Assembly (NCBI RefSeq): GCF_001611795.1
Contig: NZ_CP015098.1
Coordinates: 3,162,001-3,226,000, forward strand
Length of the DNA stretch: 64,000 nt
Reading direction: 5' to 3'
Source: Streptomyces qaidamensis
GTDB lineage: Bacteria; Actinomycetota; Actinomycetes; Streptomycetales; Streptomycetaceae
Below are positions 35,051 to 44,809 of the stretch, one piece after another. A program made the translations under genes and the position numbers. The notes beneath the pieces were generated by a model, which was not told where the DNA came from, made no database searches, and saw only the letters and a list, made by a program, of their open reading frames with translations. Positions within the stretch are counted from its first letter, which is position 1. The number at the start of each line of letters is the position of its first letter.

Positions 35051-37156
35051 TCATGGCCCACCGTCCCTGACCTCGTGCCCGTCGCCCCTGAGCACCTCCA
35101 TCAGCGCGTGCAGCCGCGGCGAGGCCGCCAGGTCCTCCAGCGTCACCGGCCGTCCCTGCGCGTCCGCGATCGGCAGGCGCCAGTTCGGGTACTGGTCCCA
35201 GGTGCCGGGGAGGTTCTGCGGGCGGCGGTCGCCGACGCCGTCCGGGAGCCAGACGCCGACCATGCGGGCGGGGGTGCGCAGCAGGAAACGGTGGACGGCC
35301 TGGATCTCGGCCTCCTCCGACGACGCGTCGCCACCGCCGCCCGTGCCGTGCAGCAGGCCGAGCCGGGAGAGCAGGGACAGCCACTCCCCCGCGTCGGCGG
35401 CGGCCTCGGCGCGCTCCTCCTCCAGGGGTCTGGTCAGCAGGCCCAGGCTGTCGCGGAGTTCGACGTGCTCGCCGGTGAGACGGGCGGCCGTGGAGGGCAG
35501 GTCATGGGTGGTGGCCGTGGCCAGGCAGTCGGCGCGCCAGCCGTCGGGGGGCAGGGGGCGGCCGTCGCCCTCCCAGTCCCGTTCGAACCACAGCACCGAC
35601 GTGCCGAGCACCCCGCGCTCGCGCAGCGCCTCACGGACGCCGGGCTCGACGGTGCCGAGGTCCTCGCCGATCACCGGCGCCCCGGCCCGGGAGGCCTCCA
35701 GGACGAGGACGGCGAGCATGGCCTCGGCGTCGTAGCGGACGTAGGTGCCCTCGGTGGGCGGGTGGCCCTGCGGGACCCACCAGAGGCGGAACAGGCCCAT
35801 GACGTGGTCGATGCGCAGCGCTCCGGCGTAGCGGAACAGGGCGCGCAGCAGTTCGCGGAACGGGGCGTAGCCGGACTCGGCCAGCCGGTCGGGGCGCCAG
35901 GGCGGCAGGCCCCAGTCCTGGCCGCGGGCGTTGAAGGCGTCCGGCGGGGCGCCCACCGACATGCCGGCGGCGAAGTACTCCTGCTGTGCCCAGGCGTCGG
36001 CGCCGCCGGGGTGGACGCCGACCGCGAGGTCGTGCACGATCCCGACCGGCATCCCGGCCTCGCGCCCGGCGCGCTGCGCGGCGGTCAGCTGGGTGTCGGT
36101 GAGCCAGGCGAGCCGGGACCAGAAGTCGACCCGGTCCATGAGGCCGTTGCGGGCCCGGGCGGTCTCGGCCGACCGCGGGTCGCGCAGGCCGGTCGGCCAG
36201 CGGTGCCAGTCGGCGCCGTGCACCTCGGCGAGCGCGCACCAAGTGGCGTGGTCCTCCAGGGCCTGGCCCTGCCCGGCGAGGAAGTCGCAGTAGGCGGCGC
36301 GCCGGCCGGGGCCGAGCGGGACCTCGCCGAGCAGCTCCAGCGCTTCCCGCTTGAGCTCCCACACGGCGTCCCGGTCGATCAACGCGCTCTGGTGCAGCAC
36401 CGTTTCGCGCAGCCGGCCGGACCTCTCCAGCAGGGCGCGCAGGCGTTCGGGGTCCTCGACGTACGCGGCCTCGGGAACGTCCTCGATGCGCAGGTGGACG
36501 GGGTCGGGGAAGCGGCGCGAGGAGGGGCGGTACGGCGAGGGGTCCGTGGGGGCGCCGGGCACGGCCGCGTGCAGCGGGTTGACCTGGACGAATCCGGCGC
36601 CGAGCGACCGTCCGGCCCAGCCGGCCAGTTCGGCGAGGTCACCGAGGTCGCCCATGCCCCAGGAGCGGCGGGACAGCAGCGAGTAGAGCTGGACGAGGAG
36701 TCCGTAGGAGCGTCCGGCGGGGGCGGGCAGGCGGGGCGGGGCGATGATCAGGTGGGCGGTGGCGGTGCGGCCGTCGGGGGTGGTGGCGGTCAGCCGGTGG
36801 ACGCCGGGCGGGATGCCGTCCGCCGAGGTGCGGCTCTCGCCCTGCTCGGTGTCGATCCGCAGCCGGGTTCCCCCGGGGAGCGCCGCCAGGGCGGCCGGGG
36901 GGCTGCCGCTCCAGCCGACCACGGTCGGCGGCAGCAGCCGTTCGCCCAGCTCCCCCTCGCGGGCCGCGAGCGCGGCGCGGACGGCGCCGGGCGTGCTCGC
37001 GTCCACGCCGAGGGCGGCCAGGGTCAGGGTGACCGCGGTGGCCGAGGCCGCGACCGAGCGGTCCGGGGACGGGCTGTAGGAAGTGGCGACGCCGTGCAGG
37101 GCGGCGAGGCGGGACAGGTCCTCGGAGGGCGGGTCGGCCGGCCGGGGTGCGGTCAT
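35051..37156 (-). CDS. malQ: 4-alpha-glucanotransferase (amylomaltase)
   Basis: Transfers alpha-1,4-glucan segments in maltodextrin and glycogen metabolism. The 701-residue GH77 enzyme has the catalytic trio in spacing close to Thermus MalQ: Asp450 (RIDHVMGLFRLWW), Glu498 (VIGEDLGTVEPG) and Asp552 (THDLPSTA). The N-terminal ~150-residue extension before SYGLLVQLYSL is usual for actinobacterial MalQ. The ATG at 37156 immediately follows the TAG of the small upstream gene, with GAGGA inside that gene's end as ribosome site, so the two are coupled. Confidence 0.96.
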   Translation of the reverse strand: MTAPRPADPPSEDLSRLAALHGVATSYSPSPDRSVAASATAVTLTLAALGVDASTPGAVRAALAAREGELGERLLPPTVVGWSGSPPAALAALPGGTRLRIDTEQGESRTSADGIPPGVHRLTATTPDGRTATAHLIIAPPRLPAPAGRSYGLLVQLYSLLSRRSWGMGDLGDLAELAGWAGRSLGAGFVQVNPLHAAVPGAPTDPSPYRPSSRRFPDPVHLRIEDVPEAAYVEDPERLRALLERSGRLRETVLHQSALIDRDAVWELKREALELLGEVPLGPGRRAAYCDFLAGQGQALEDHATWCALAEVHGADWHRWPTGLRDPRSAETARARNGLMDRVDFWSRLAWLTDTQLTAAQRAGREAGMPVGIVHDLAVGVHPGGADAWAQQEYFAAGMSVGAPPDAFNARGQDWGLPPWRPDRLAESGYAPFRELLRALFRYAGALRIDHVMGLFRLWWVPQGHPPTEGTYVRYDAEAMLAVLVLEASRAGAPVIGEDLGTVEPGVREALRERGVLGTSVLWFERDWEGDGRPLPPDGWRADCLATATTHDLPSTAARLTGEHVELRDSLGLLTRPLEEERAEAAADAGEWLSLLSRLGLLHGTGGGGDASSEEAEIQAVHRFLLRTPARMVGVWLPDGVGDRRPQNLPGTWDQYPNWRLPIADAQGRPVTLEDLAASPRLHALMEVLRGDGHEVRDGGP

Positions 37157-37414
37157 CTACATCCTCGTGAAGTCCGGGACGAAGGCCGGGGGCTCGCTGG
37201 TCAGGGGAGCGGCTTCGGCGAGCGGCGGCTCACTGGTGAGGGGCTCGGCGTCGGGCAGCGGGGGCTCGCTGGTCAGCGGCAGTTCGGTGTGGGTGCTCTC
37301 GGAGCTGAAGACGCAGTAGCGCGGGTCGTTGTGGTGGTGGTCGTCGAAGTCGGCGGACTGGTCCGCCACGGGTTTGGACTGGGCCGGGAGCGGAAGGAAA
37401 GTCATCGCAGCCAC
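37157..37414 (-). CDS. Small protein with triple LTSEPP repeat, coupled to malQ
   Basis: An 85-residue hydrophilic protein. The GTG at 37414 has an ideal AAGGAGG five bases upstream; an ATG three codons later is the alternative. Its middle is SADFDDHHHNDPRYCVFSSE, rich in Asp/His with one Cys. The C-terminal half is three copies of an LTSEPP-containing unit separated by LPDAEP and LAEAAP, ending FVPDFTRM. It has no signal peptide or helix. The stop abuts malQ with no gap. I do not recognise it; it could bind metal or be a regulator or scaffold for MalQ (speculative). Confidence 0.65.
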   Translation of the reverse strand: MAAMTFLPLPAQSKPVADQSADFDDHHHNDPRYCVFSSESTHTELPLTSEPPLPDAEPLTSEPPLAEAAPLTSEPPAFVPDFTRM

Positions 37415-37639
37415 GGGGGCCTCCTTGTCGGGTACGGCTTTCAACGGGTCATCGCAGCCCTACCCAGTCGACGCGAAGGCAGACGCCCCGGGCCGAACAT
37501 CGTGCTCCTGCTCACATTTCACTCCCCTCCACACACTCCAGATTCCGGCATTTCGCCCACAAAGGCCACTCTCGTTGACACCCTCACCAGGCGGGTGGTG
37601 GGCTCGTTCCACCGGCCGAACGCATCTGGAGGGGGCCCT

Positions 37640-40492
37640 GTGGGACTGCGGCGTGGGAAGCGGACCGCGGCCCTCGCGGTCGCCGTCGTGGCCGGGAGCC
37701 TCGTCGCCCCGCCCGTCGCGACGGCGGCTCCGCCCGGTCCCCGTGCGACCGCGAGGGCGGCCCCCGACACGGCCGGACCGGACCTCTCCGTCTGGCCGCG
37801 CCCGCAGTCGCTGCGCGCGAACGGCGCCCCGGTCGCCGTGCCGGACGAGGTCGCCCTGATCACCGGGACGCAGGCGGACCCCCACTCCGTCGAAGCCCTG
37901 CGCGAGCTGCTGCGCCAGGCCGGCGCCCGCCGGATCACGGACACGGCCGGTCCGGGCGCCCTGGTCGTACGTGCGCGGACGGAGCCCGTGCGCCCGGGCG
38001 ACCGGCACGCCCTCCCCGCCGGGGGATACGAACTGTCCGTGGGCACGGACGGCGTCTCCCTCACCGGCACCGGCGAGGACGGCCTCTTCCACGCCGTGCA
38101 GACGCTCCGGCAGCTCCTGCGCCCCGACGGCACGATCGCGGCGGCCGTCGTCCGCGACTGGCCCGGCACCGCCGTACGCGGCATCACCGAGGGCTTCTAC
38201 GGCACCGCGTGGTCGCACCGGCAGCGGCTGGCCCAGCTGGACTTCATGGGGCGCACCAAGCAGAACCGCTACCTGTACGCCCCCGGGGACGACCTCTACC
38301 GGCAGGCCCGCTGGCGTGAGCCGTACCCGGCGCGGCAGCGGGCCGGATTCCGGGAGCTGGCCGAGCGTGCGCGCCGCAACCACGTCTCGCTCGGCTGGGC
38401 GGTGGCCCCGGGCCAGGCGATGTGCTTCGCGTCGGACGACGACGTGCGGGCGCTGACGCGCAAGCTGGACGCGATGTGGGCGCTGGGTTTCCGGGCGTTC
38501 CAGCTCCAGTTCCAGGACGTCAGCTACAGCGAGTGGCACTGCGGGGCGGACGCAGACCGGTTCGGCTCCGGCCCCGAGGCGGCGGCGCGGGCCCAGGCCC
38601 GGGTGGCGAACGCGGTGGCCCGGCACCTGGCGGAACGGCACCCCGGCGCCGCGCGCCCGTCCCTGATGCCGACCGAGTACTACGAGGACGGCACGACCGA
38701 CTACCGGCGGGCGCTGGCGAGCGAGCTGGCCGCGGGCGTCGAGGTGGCGTGGACGGGTGTCGGGGTGGTGCCCCGCACCATCACGGGCGGCGAACTGGCC
38801 GACGCCCGCAGGGCGTTCGGGCACCCGCTGGTCACCATGGACAACTACCCGGTCAACGATTACGACCCCGGCCGCATCTTCCTCGGCCCCTACCAGGGCC
38901 GTGAGCCGGCCGTCGCGACCGGTTCGGCCGCCCTGCTCGCCAACGCGATGCAGCAGCCGGAGGCGTCCCGCATCCCGCTGTTCACCGCCGCCGACTACGC
39001 CTGGAACCCGCGCGCGTACCGCCCCGGGGAGTCCTGGCGCGCCGCGATCGCCGACCTCGCCGGCGGGGACCGGCGCCGCGAGCAGGCCCTGGCCGCGCTC
39101 GCCGGCAACGACGCCTCGTCGGTCCTGGACGACGAGGAGTCGGCGTATCTGCGCCCGCTGACCGAGGCGTACTGGACGTCCCGCACGACGGGCGGCACGG
39201 ACACCGGCGGTGACGCCGCGCGGCGGCTGCGCGAGGCCTTCACCGTGCTGCGCGAGCTGCCCCGGCGGCTGTCCGGCACCGGCCTCGGCTCCGAGGTGGG
39301 CCCCTGGTCCGAGCAGCTGGCGGACTACGGCGAGGCGGGCACGGCCGCGCTCGGCATGCTGGACGCCCAGCGCTCCGGGGACGCGGCGGCGGCCTGGACG
39401 GCGTACCGCAAGGTCGGCGCGCTGCGGGCCCGGCTGGAGTCGGCGCCGGTCGAGGTCGGCACGGACGTCCTGGACCCCTTCCTGCAGCGGGCCCAGAAGT
39501 CGTACGCGGCCTGGTCGGGCATCCACCACGAGCCGCCCCGCAACCCCGGTGACGGCCGCACCCTGCGCTTCCCCCGGCCCCGGGCGCTGACCGCCGTGAC
39601 GGCCCTCACCGAGCCGGGCACCGAGGGCACGGTCGAGGTGCACGAACCGGGGCGTGGCTGGCGGGAGGCAGGCCGGCTGGACGGGTCCGGGGCGACCGAG
39701 GTGCGGCTCGGGACACGGGCCGACGCCCTGCGGATCACCGGCTCCGCCCTCTCCCGCGTCCACCACCTCATCCCCTGGTTCACCGACTCCCCCGCCGTCT
39801 CCCTCGGCCTGCCCCGGGACCGGGCGGACGTCGAGACCGGCCGGACCGAGCGGCTGACCGCCCGGCTCGGGTCGCTGCGCCCCGCCGACGCCCGCGGCCG
39901 GCTCACCGCCGAGGCACCCGAGGGCGTCCGGGTCCGGGTGCCGAAGGGCGAGCTGACCGTGCGGCGCGGCACGACGGTGGAGGTCCCGGTCGAGGTGACC
40001 GTGGAACGCGGCACCCCGATGCGGTCCTACGACGTCCGGCTCGGGTTCGCGGGGGCGGACCGCACCCTCACCGTCCGGGCCGTCCCGCCCACCGGCGGCC
40101 CCGACCTGGCCCGCACCGGCACCGCCCGCTCCTCGGGCGACGAGACGCCGGACTTCCCCGCGCGGGCGGCGAACGACGGCGACCCGGAGACCCGTTGGTC
40201 GTCCCCGGCCGACGACGGCGCCTGGTGGCAGGTCGAGCTGGCCCGTCCGGCGCGGCTGGGCCGGGTCGCGCTGCACTGGCAGGACGCCCACCCCTCGGCC
40301 TACCGCGTCCAGGTCTCCCCGGACGGCCGCCGCTGGCGCACCGCGGCCACGGTCCGGGACAGCCGGGGCGGCCGGGAGGACGTACGCATGGACGAGAAGG
40401 ACGTGCGCTTCGTGCGCGTGCAGGGCGGCAAGCGGGCGACCCCGTACGGGTATTCGCTGTGGTCGGCGGAGGCGTACGCCGTCTCGGAGTGA
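37640..40492 (+). CDS. Secreted GH84-like beta-N-acetylglucosaminidase with CBM32 domain
   Basis: A 950-residue exported protein. The GTG at 37640 follows GGAGGGGG and starts a signal peptide (RRGKRTAALAVAVVAGSLVA). An N-terminal GH20b/GH84N-like domain precedes the barrel, which opens with AVRGITEGFYGTAWSHRQRL, a GH84 hallmark. Where GH84 enzymes have the catalytic Asp-Asp pair, this protein has Gln292-Asp293 (FQLQFQDVSYSEWH). The C-terminus is an F5/8-type carbohydrate-binding domain (NDGDPETRWSSPADDGAWWQ). Expected substrates are terminal GlcNAc in chitin, mucin or peptidoglycan debris, if active. Confidence 0.88.
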   Translation: MGLRRGKRTAALAVAVVAGSLVAPPVATAAPPGPRATARAAPDTAGPDLSVWPRPQSLRANGAPVAVPDEVALITGTQADPHSVEALRELLRQAGARRITDTAGPGALVVRARTEPVRPGDRHALPAGGYELSVGTDGVSLTGTGEDGLFHAVQTLRQLLRPDGTIAAAVVRDWPGTAVRGITEGFYGTAWSHRQRLAQLDFMGRTKQNRYLYAPGDDLYRQARWREPYPARQRAGFRELAERARRNHVSLGWAVAPGQAMCFASDDDVRALTRKLDAMWALGFRAFQLQFQDVSYSEWHCGADADRFGSGPEAAARAQARVANAVARHLAERHPGAARPSLMPTEYYEDGTTDYRRALASELAAGVEVAWTGVGVVPRTITGGELADARRAFGHPLVTMDNYPVNDYDPGRIFLGPYQGREPAVATGSAALLANAMQQPEASRIPLFTAADYAWNPRAYRPGESWRAAIADLAGGDRRREQALAALAGNDASSVLDDEESAYLRPLTEAYWTSRTTGGTDTGGDAARRLREAFTVLRELPRRLSGTGLGSEVGPWSEQLADYGEAGTAALGMLDAQRSGDAAAAWTAYRKVGALRARLESAPVEVGTDVLDPFLQRAQKSYAAWSGIHHEPPRNPGDGRTLRFPRPRALTAVTALTEPGTEGTVEVHEPGRGWREAGRLDGSGATEVRLGTRADALRITGSALSRVHHLIPWFTDSPAVSLGLPRDRADVETGRTERLTARLGSLRPADARGRLTAEAPEGVRVRVPKGELTVRRGTTVEVPVEVTVERGTPMRSYDVRLGFAGADRTLTVRAVPPTGGPDLARTGTARSSGDETPDFPARAANDGDPETRWSSPADDGAWWQVELARPARLGRVALHWQDAHPSAYRVQVSPDGRRWRTAATVRDSRGGREDVRMDEKDVRFVRVQGGKRATPYGYSLWSAEAYAVSE

Positions 40493-40766
40493 GCCCGTTT
40501 CATCCTGAAGGTGCTGGTCGCAGGGCTGGTGTGAGTGCGGTGTCCGGTTCTCGTGCAGGCCGTGGGCGGTTGCCGGGCATCGTGATCGTCTGACAACGAG
40601 GCCAGATGGCTTCCGTGGTCCGGCCGGCGACGTGCGCGACGGATCGACCTGGCGGGCATCGGCCATACACCCGGGCCCGCTTCGACCACGCCGTCTCGCG
40701 CGTCAACATCGTCCCGCCCACCGAAGCCATCGCACGCCACGCGAGCCAGCTGCCAGAGGCCGTGTT
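40493..40766. other. Intergenic stretch, probably degraded sequence
   Basis: 274 bp between the GH84-like gene and the MerR remnant. Minus-strand frames without homology I recognise cross it (e.g. LTRETAWSKRARVYGR). No ribosome site, promoter or hairpin stands out. It adjoins a region with several broken genes and may be their debris. Confidence 0.4.
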
Positions 40767-41676
40767 TCAGGTAGCGGGTGGCTCTTGCGCGGAGAGTTCT
40801 TCGGCCAGTTCCATACAGCGCAGGCGGGCTGGGGAGAAGTCGTAGGGCATCTTGCCGGTGGCTTCGAACACGCTCATGGAGTCAGCCTCCCGCCTGCCAG
40901 AGCTGTGGTCGGCCTCGCCCTCGCCGTCATCGGCGGTGGCAGGGTGCAAGGTGTCCCAGGCGTCGAAGAGGTCATCGTCGTCCTTACCCAGGCCGGACTC
41001 CTCGATGACGGCCTGCAGGGCGCTTTCGAAGGTGTGCCGCGACGGCCACTTGAGCCACCCGTGGGTCATCGACGGCAACACTGTCATCGAGTGCCTCCTC
41101 GGCGTCATCGATGCGGTCGGAGTCCTCCCGCAGAGTGGGATGCGTGGCCAGGACGACGAAGCGGCCGGCCTGGACGGCCGCGCCCAGCGGGCCGAAGATC
41201 CGCTCGGTGACCAGCAGACGGTCCAGGTCCGCCTGACGCAGGGAGCCCTCGGGCAGGCTCTTGAGGCGTTCGGTGACGAAGTCGGAGAGCAGGCCCATCC
41301 GGCTGCCTTCGGTGCGCATCCGCTGCACGGCGGTCCGTTGCCGCCGCAATTCCGCCTCCTGCTCGGCGAGGGTTTCCTCCAACCGCTCCAGGATGCCCGC
41401 GATACCTTCTCCGCTGTCCGCACCGGCGGAAGCCGTGCCGGTGGCAAAGGCGTCACGGATGTCGTCCAGGGCGATCCCGGCATCGGCCATCCTGCGAATC
41501 CACAGCAGGCGGATCATGTCCTCGTACCCGTAGCGGCGGCGGTCATCGCCGCCCCGCTCAGGCTCGGGGAGCAGCCCGATCTCGTGGTAATGGCGAATCG
41601 CCCGCGGCGTGGTGCCGGCGAAGGCCGCCGCGTCACCGATCTTGACCTGGCGGGGTGGCATGAAGGACGAATGCAT
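40767..41676 (-). pseudogene. MerR-family regulator with a frameshift
   Basis: The ATG at 41676 starts a MerR protein: helix-turn-helix VKIGDAAAFAGTTPRAIRHY, then GLLPEPERGGDDRRRYGYED, a long coiled coil and MGLLSDFVTERLKSLPEG. Coding sense continues to VAQVAVAAH near 41040. There it moves to another frame that continues TFESALQAVIEESGLGKDDD and later MSVFEATGKMPYDFSPAR up to the stop at 40767. The 910-base span is not a multiple of three. Unless this is a sequencing error, the protein ends early at 40984 with an aberrant tail (LRKRPAGRHRGVRPG); the DNA-binding part would survive. Confidence 0.75.
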
Positions 41677-41855
41677 GAGCAGGGACCTTTCCTCGCGGCA
41701 CCGGGACGTGAGTCCACCGGACCACATGCCGCTACGGAAGGTGCAACCCCGTACACACCGCCCCGCGCCAACGCCAGGAAACGCGCTCTTCCTCCGCAAT
41801 GACCGCAGGCCCGTCCTTTCCTGCCGGCGCATCCGCACGACGGCAGACCGAGGGT

Positions 41856-42240
41856 TCACAGCCACTGATGAATCGCCGCGACCTGAACCGTCGCCTCGAA
41901 CCGAACCGCAAGTTTGTCGAACCGGGTCGCCACGGCCCGGTGCTGCTTGAGACGGCTGATCCCGCATTCGACCGCATGCCGGGCCCTGTAGTCCTCGCGG
42001 TCGAAGACGGGCGGACGGCCGCCGCCACGACCCCGGCACCTGCGGTTGCGGACCTGATCGACCGGCTCAGGAATCCCTGCTCACACGCCAGATGAGTCTC
42101 CGTGGTGAACCCGCCTCGCGACCTGCCCAGTCCATGGTCTTCAGGTTCGGCGCTCGCTCCGCCCCGCGGTTCCTTCTGCTCAGCACCGCGCCGGCGGGCA
42201 ACTACAGCACGCTTCATCAGCACGCGGGCAGCAACTCCCG
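41856..42240 (-). pseudogene. IS5-family transposase remnant with internal deletion
   Basis: Reading leftward, one frame gives AEPEDHGLGRSRGGFTTETH and LACEQG, the segment that follows the first catalytic Asp in IS5-type transposases. The sequence then jumps, in a new frame, to [38 protein letters not shown] and [18 protein letters not shown], ending VAAIHQWL and TGA at 41856. The roughly 60-80 residues normally between these parts, including the second catalytic Asp, are missing. The N-terminus is also not found. No terminal inverted repeats were seen. The element is dead. Confidence 0.8.
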
Positions 42241-42616
42241 TCCGATTCCGATAGAAATGTCGGCGGCGGTCAAAATGTCGGCCGGGCACGGAAAGTGATC
42301 CAGAACCGGGTTGCCGACCGCGGCCGGCAACTCGCTGGAGGAACTTCGACGCAACCGTCGCGCCACGGGTCACGGATCGATTCCGATGCCGGTCGAAAGC
42401 CCAGCGGGTGGTGTGAGGGACCTTGACGGCTGGACACCAGGAGTGTTCGCTGTTGCGCCTACAGATGGCAATCTCTCATTGCGCAACACTTGCCCACCCC
42501 TGCGCCATCGCAGCCCAAGGCCGTCCAGGTCAGCGGAAGCCACTGAGACCGCAGAGCGCGCACCACAGCGTCCGGCCAACCGTGCCCAAGCCCGACGACA
42601 CGAGGAAAGAGAGAGC
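42241..42616. other. Intergenic leader of the BCCT gene
   Basis: About 375 bp with lower GC than its surroundings and no convincing gene. It holds short A/T-richer patches (e.g. ATAGAAATGTCGG near 42250) that may be promoter sequence for the BCCT transporter or transposon debris. No operator is clear. Confidence 0.35.
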
Positions 42617-44335
42617 ATGGCTGCTCCCCAGGCGACGAAATCACCGGCCGATATTCCGGATCAAGAGAAAACCGGGAGCCACTCCCCCCTGGCGTCGATC
42701 GCACCACGCGTCTTCTGGCCGTCCGCGATCATCATCGTCACCTTCGTCCTCTACACCACGATCTTCAAGAACTCCGCACAGCGCGTCATCAGTGCGGTGC
42801 AGGAACAGATCATCAGCGGTCTCGGCTGGTATTACACCGCTCTCGTCTCACTCTTTGTGATCTTTACCCTATGGGTTGGTATCGGCCGTTTCGGAGACAT
42901 CCGGCTCGGCAAGGACGACGAGCGACCCGAGTTCAGCATGGGCTCGTGGCTCGCGATGCTGTTCGCCGCGGGTATGGGTATCGGGCTCGTCTTCTGGGGT
43001 GTCGCCGAACCGCTGAACCACTTCGCCTCCCCGAGGCCGGGGGTCGGTGAGGCCGAGGCGACGCGGAGCGAGTTCGCCATGGTCCAGACGTTCCTGCACT
43101 GGGGAATCCACCCCTGGGCCATCTACGTCGTGGTCGGTCTCGCCGTCGCCTACGCCGTGCACCGCAAGAGCCGTCCCATCTCGATCCGCTGGGCTCTGGA
43201 ACCGATCTTCGGCGACAGGATCAAAGGCGCCTGGGGCGACGCCATCGACACCATCGCCGTCGTCGGCACGGTCTTCGGCGTGGCCACCTCGCTCGGCTTC
43301 GGCGTCCTGCAGATATCGGCGGGGCTCGGCTTCCAGGGGTGGGTGACCGACCCCGGCACGTCCCTTCGGGTCGTCCTCATCATCGGCATCACCCTGCTGG
43401 CCACCATCTCCGTGGTCACGGGCGTCGGCAAGGGCATCAAGTGGCTGTCCAACATCAACATGGGCCTGGCCGGCGGGCTGCTGGTGTTCATCCTCGTCGC
43501 GGGCCCGACGCTGTTCCTCCTCAACGGCTTCGTCGAGGACATCGGCGCGTATCTGCAGAACATCCTCGCGTTGAGCTTCGACACCGGCGCCTCCCAGGGC
43601 GAGGAGGGCACCGCATGGGTCAGCGGCTGGACGGTCTTCTACTGGGGCTGGTGGATTTCCTGGGCTCCGTTCGTCGGCGTCTTCATCGCCCGCATCTCCC
43701 GCGGGCGGACCGTTCGTGAGTTCGTCACGGGCGTGCTGCTGGTACCGACCCTGCTGACCTTCTTCTGGTTCGCCGTCCTCGGCGGGTCGGCACTCCACCG
43801 CGAGACGGTCGGCGAGGGCGGGTTGGTGGGTGAGGACGGCGCGGTCGGTACGGACAGCGCGCTCTTCCAGCTGCTCGACGGCATGCCGGGCGGCGCGCTC
43901 GTCGCCGGGGCGGCGATCCTGCTGATCGTGCTGTTCTTCGTCACCTCCTCCGACTCGGGCAGCTATGTGGTCGACGTGCTGGCCTCCGGAGGCAACCCCG
44001 ACCCGCCGACATGGAGCCGCGTGTTCTGGTGCGGGGCCCAGGGGGCGGTGGCCATCGCACTGCTGATCGCCAGCGGCACGGGGACCGGGTCGCTGACCAC
44101 GCTGCAGACGGTGGCGATCATCACGGCACTGCCCTTCAGCCTGGTGATGATCGGGATGTGCCTCGCCACGGCCAAGGCCTTCCGCCGAGAACACCACGCC
44201 AACCTGGTCGCTCAGCGGAGGAAACAGGAACAGCGCCTCATCGACCAGGCCGTCACGGCGTTCGAGGAGGGCCTGGAGGACGGGTCCGCGTCGAACGGGG
44301 CCAAGGACGGCACGGTGGACGCACGCACCCCCTAG
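42617..44335 (+). CDS. BCCT-family betaine/choline/carnitine transporter
   Basis: A 572-residue secondary transporter with twelve predicted helices, for uptake of glycine betaine or related trimethylammonium osmolytes. Family motifs are visible: GMGIGLVFWGVAEPLNHF in the glycine stretch, and WGWWISWAPFVGVFIARISR with the tryptophan box. The GMGIG segment resembles that of sodium-coupled betaine carriers such as BetP. The C-terminus is a charged cytoplasmic tail (RRKQEQRLIDQAVTAFEEGL) that could act in osmosensing. ATG at 42617 has GAGGAAAG upstream. It is intact, although flanked by broken genes. Confidence 0.94.
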   Translation: MAAPQATKSPADIPDQEKTGSHSPLASIAPRVFWPSAIIIVTFVLYTTIFKNSAQRVISAVQEQIISGLGWYYTALVSLFVIFTLWVGIGRFGDIRLGKDDERPEFSMGSWLAMLFAAGMGIGLVFWGVAEPLNHFASPRPGVGEAEATRSEFAMVQTFLHWGIHPWAIYVVVGLAVAYAVHRKSRPISIRWALEPIFGDRIKGAWGDAIDTIAVVGTVFGVATSLGFGVLQISAGLGFQGWVTDPGTSLRVVLIIGITLLATISVVTGVGKGIKWLSNINMGLAGGLLVFILVAGPTLFLLNGFVEDIGAYLQNILALSFDTGASQGEEGTAWVSGWTVFYWGWWISWAPFVGVFIARISRGRTVREFVTGVLLVPTLLTFFWFAVLGGSALHRETVGEGGLVGEDGAVGTDSALFQLLDGMPGGALVAGAAILLIVLFFVTSSDSGSYVVDVLASGGNPDPPTWSRVFWCGAQGAVAIALLIASGTGTGSLTTLQTVAIITALPFSLVMIGMCLATAKAFRREHHANLVAQRRKQEQRLIDQAVTAFEEGLEDGSASNGAKDGTVDARTP

Positions 44336-44345
44336 ACAGGCACCC

Positions 44346-44409
44346 GCGCGCCGCGCGCCTCGGCATCAGTCGTGAAGGTCGACGACTCGGGCCGGGGCGC
44401 GCGGCGCGC
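44346..44409 (+). terminator. Long-loop hairpin after the BCCT gene
   Basis: GCGCGCCGCGCGCC (44346-44359) pairs perfectly with 44396-44409, but with a 36-base loop and no T-tract. Plausible terminator or mRNA 3' protector. Confidence 0.5.
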
Positions 44410-44809
44410 ACGGTGACCCCCCTGTGAGGGTGAAGGACGAAGCACCTACCTGCTCCTCGCTCCGCACGAAGCGCAGTCCATGGTGGTATGCGCGATGGGC
44501 GACCACCCATGCCTTTCGAGCTGTGGGGAACACCCGGGGGGGGCGCCCCGCCCGCGCTTGCGGCCCGGCGCGATGAAGGCATGCCCGGTGGCGCCGTCGG
44601 CGTGCACCATACTGCTCCCCCCGCCCGCTTCGACGAGCTCGTCTCGAGTGACCTGAGGGATGTCACCAGCGACCCCACAACCCTGGATCGACCGGCCACC
44701 GGACGGTGGTCGCGAAACACGGGTCCAGACCGGTCCGCACGCGCTTCGGGGACGTACGGAGCGAGCCCGTCGCCGCCCCGGCCCCTGGCGTGGCCCCACC
44801 GCCTGCGGC
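44410..44809. other. Non-coding or degraded stretch
   Basis: 400 bp without a supportable gene. Frames on both strands are open, but the products look random and lack ribosome sites. It leads into the chorismate-binding enzyme fragment and is probably remnant DNA. Confidence 0.4.

Noticed and set aside
35075-37639. Very long open frame antiparallel to malQ, continuous with the GH84-like gene
   Set aside because: High-GC shadow of malQ. The real gene starts at the GTG at 37640 with a ribosome site and signal peptide.
37460-40666. 1068-codon minus-strand frame opposite the GH84-like gene
   Set aside because: Gly/Arg/Val-rich composition typical of antisense frames in high-GC DNA; no motif or ribosome site.
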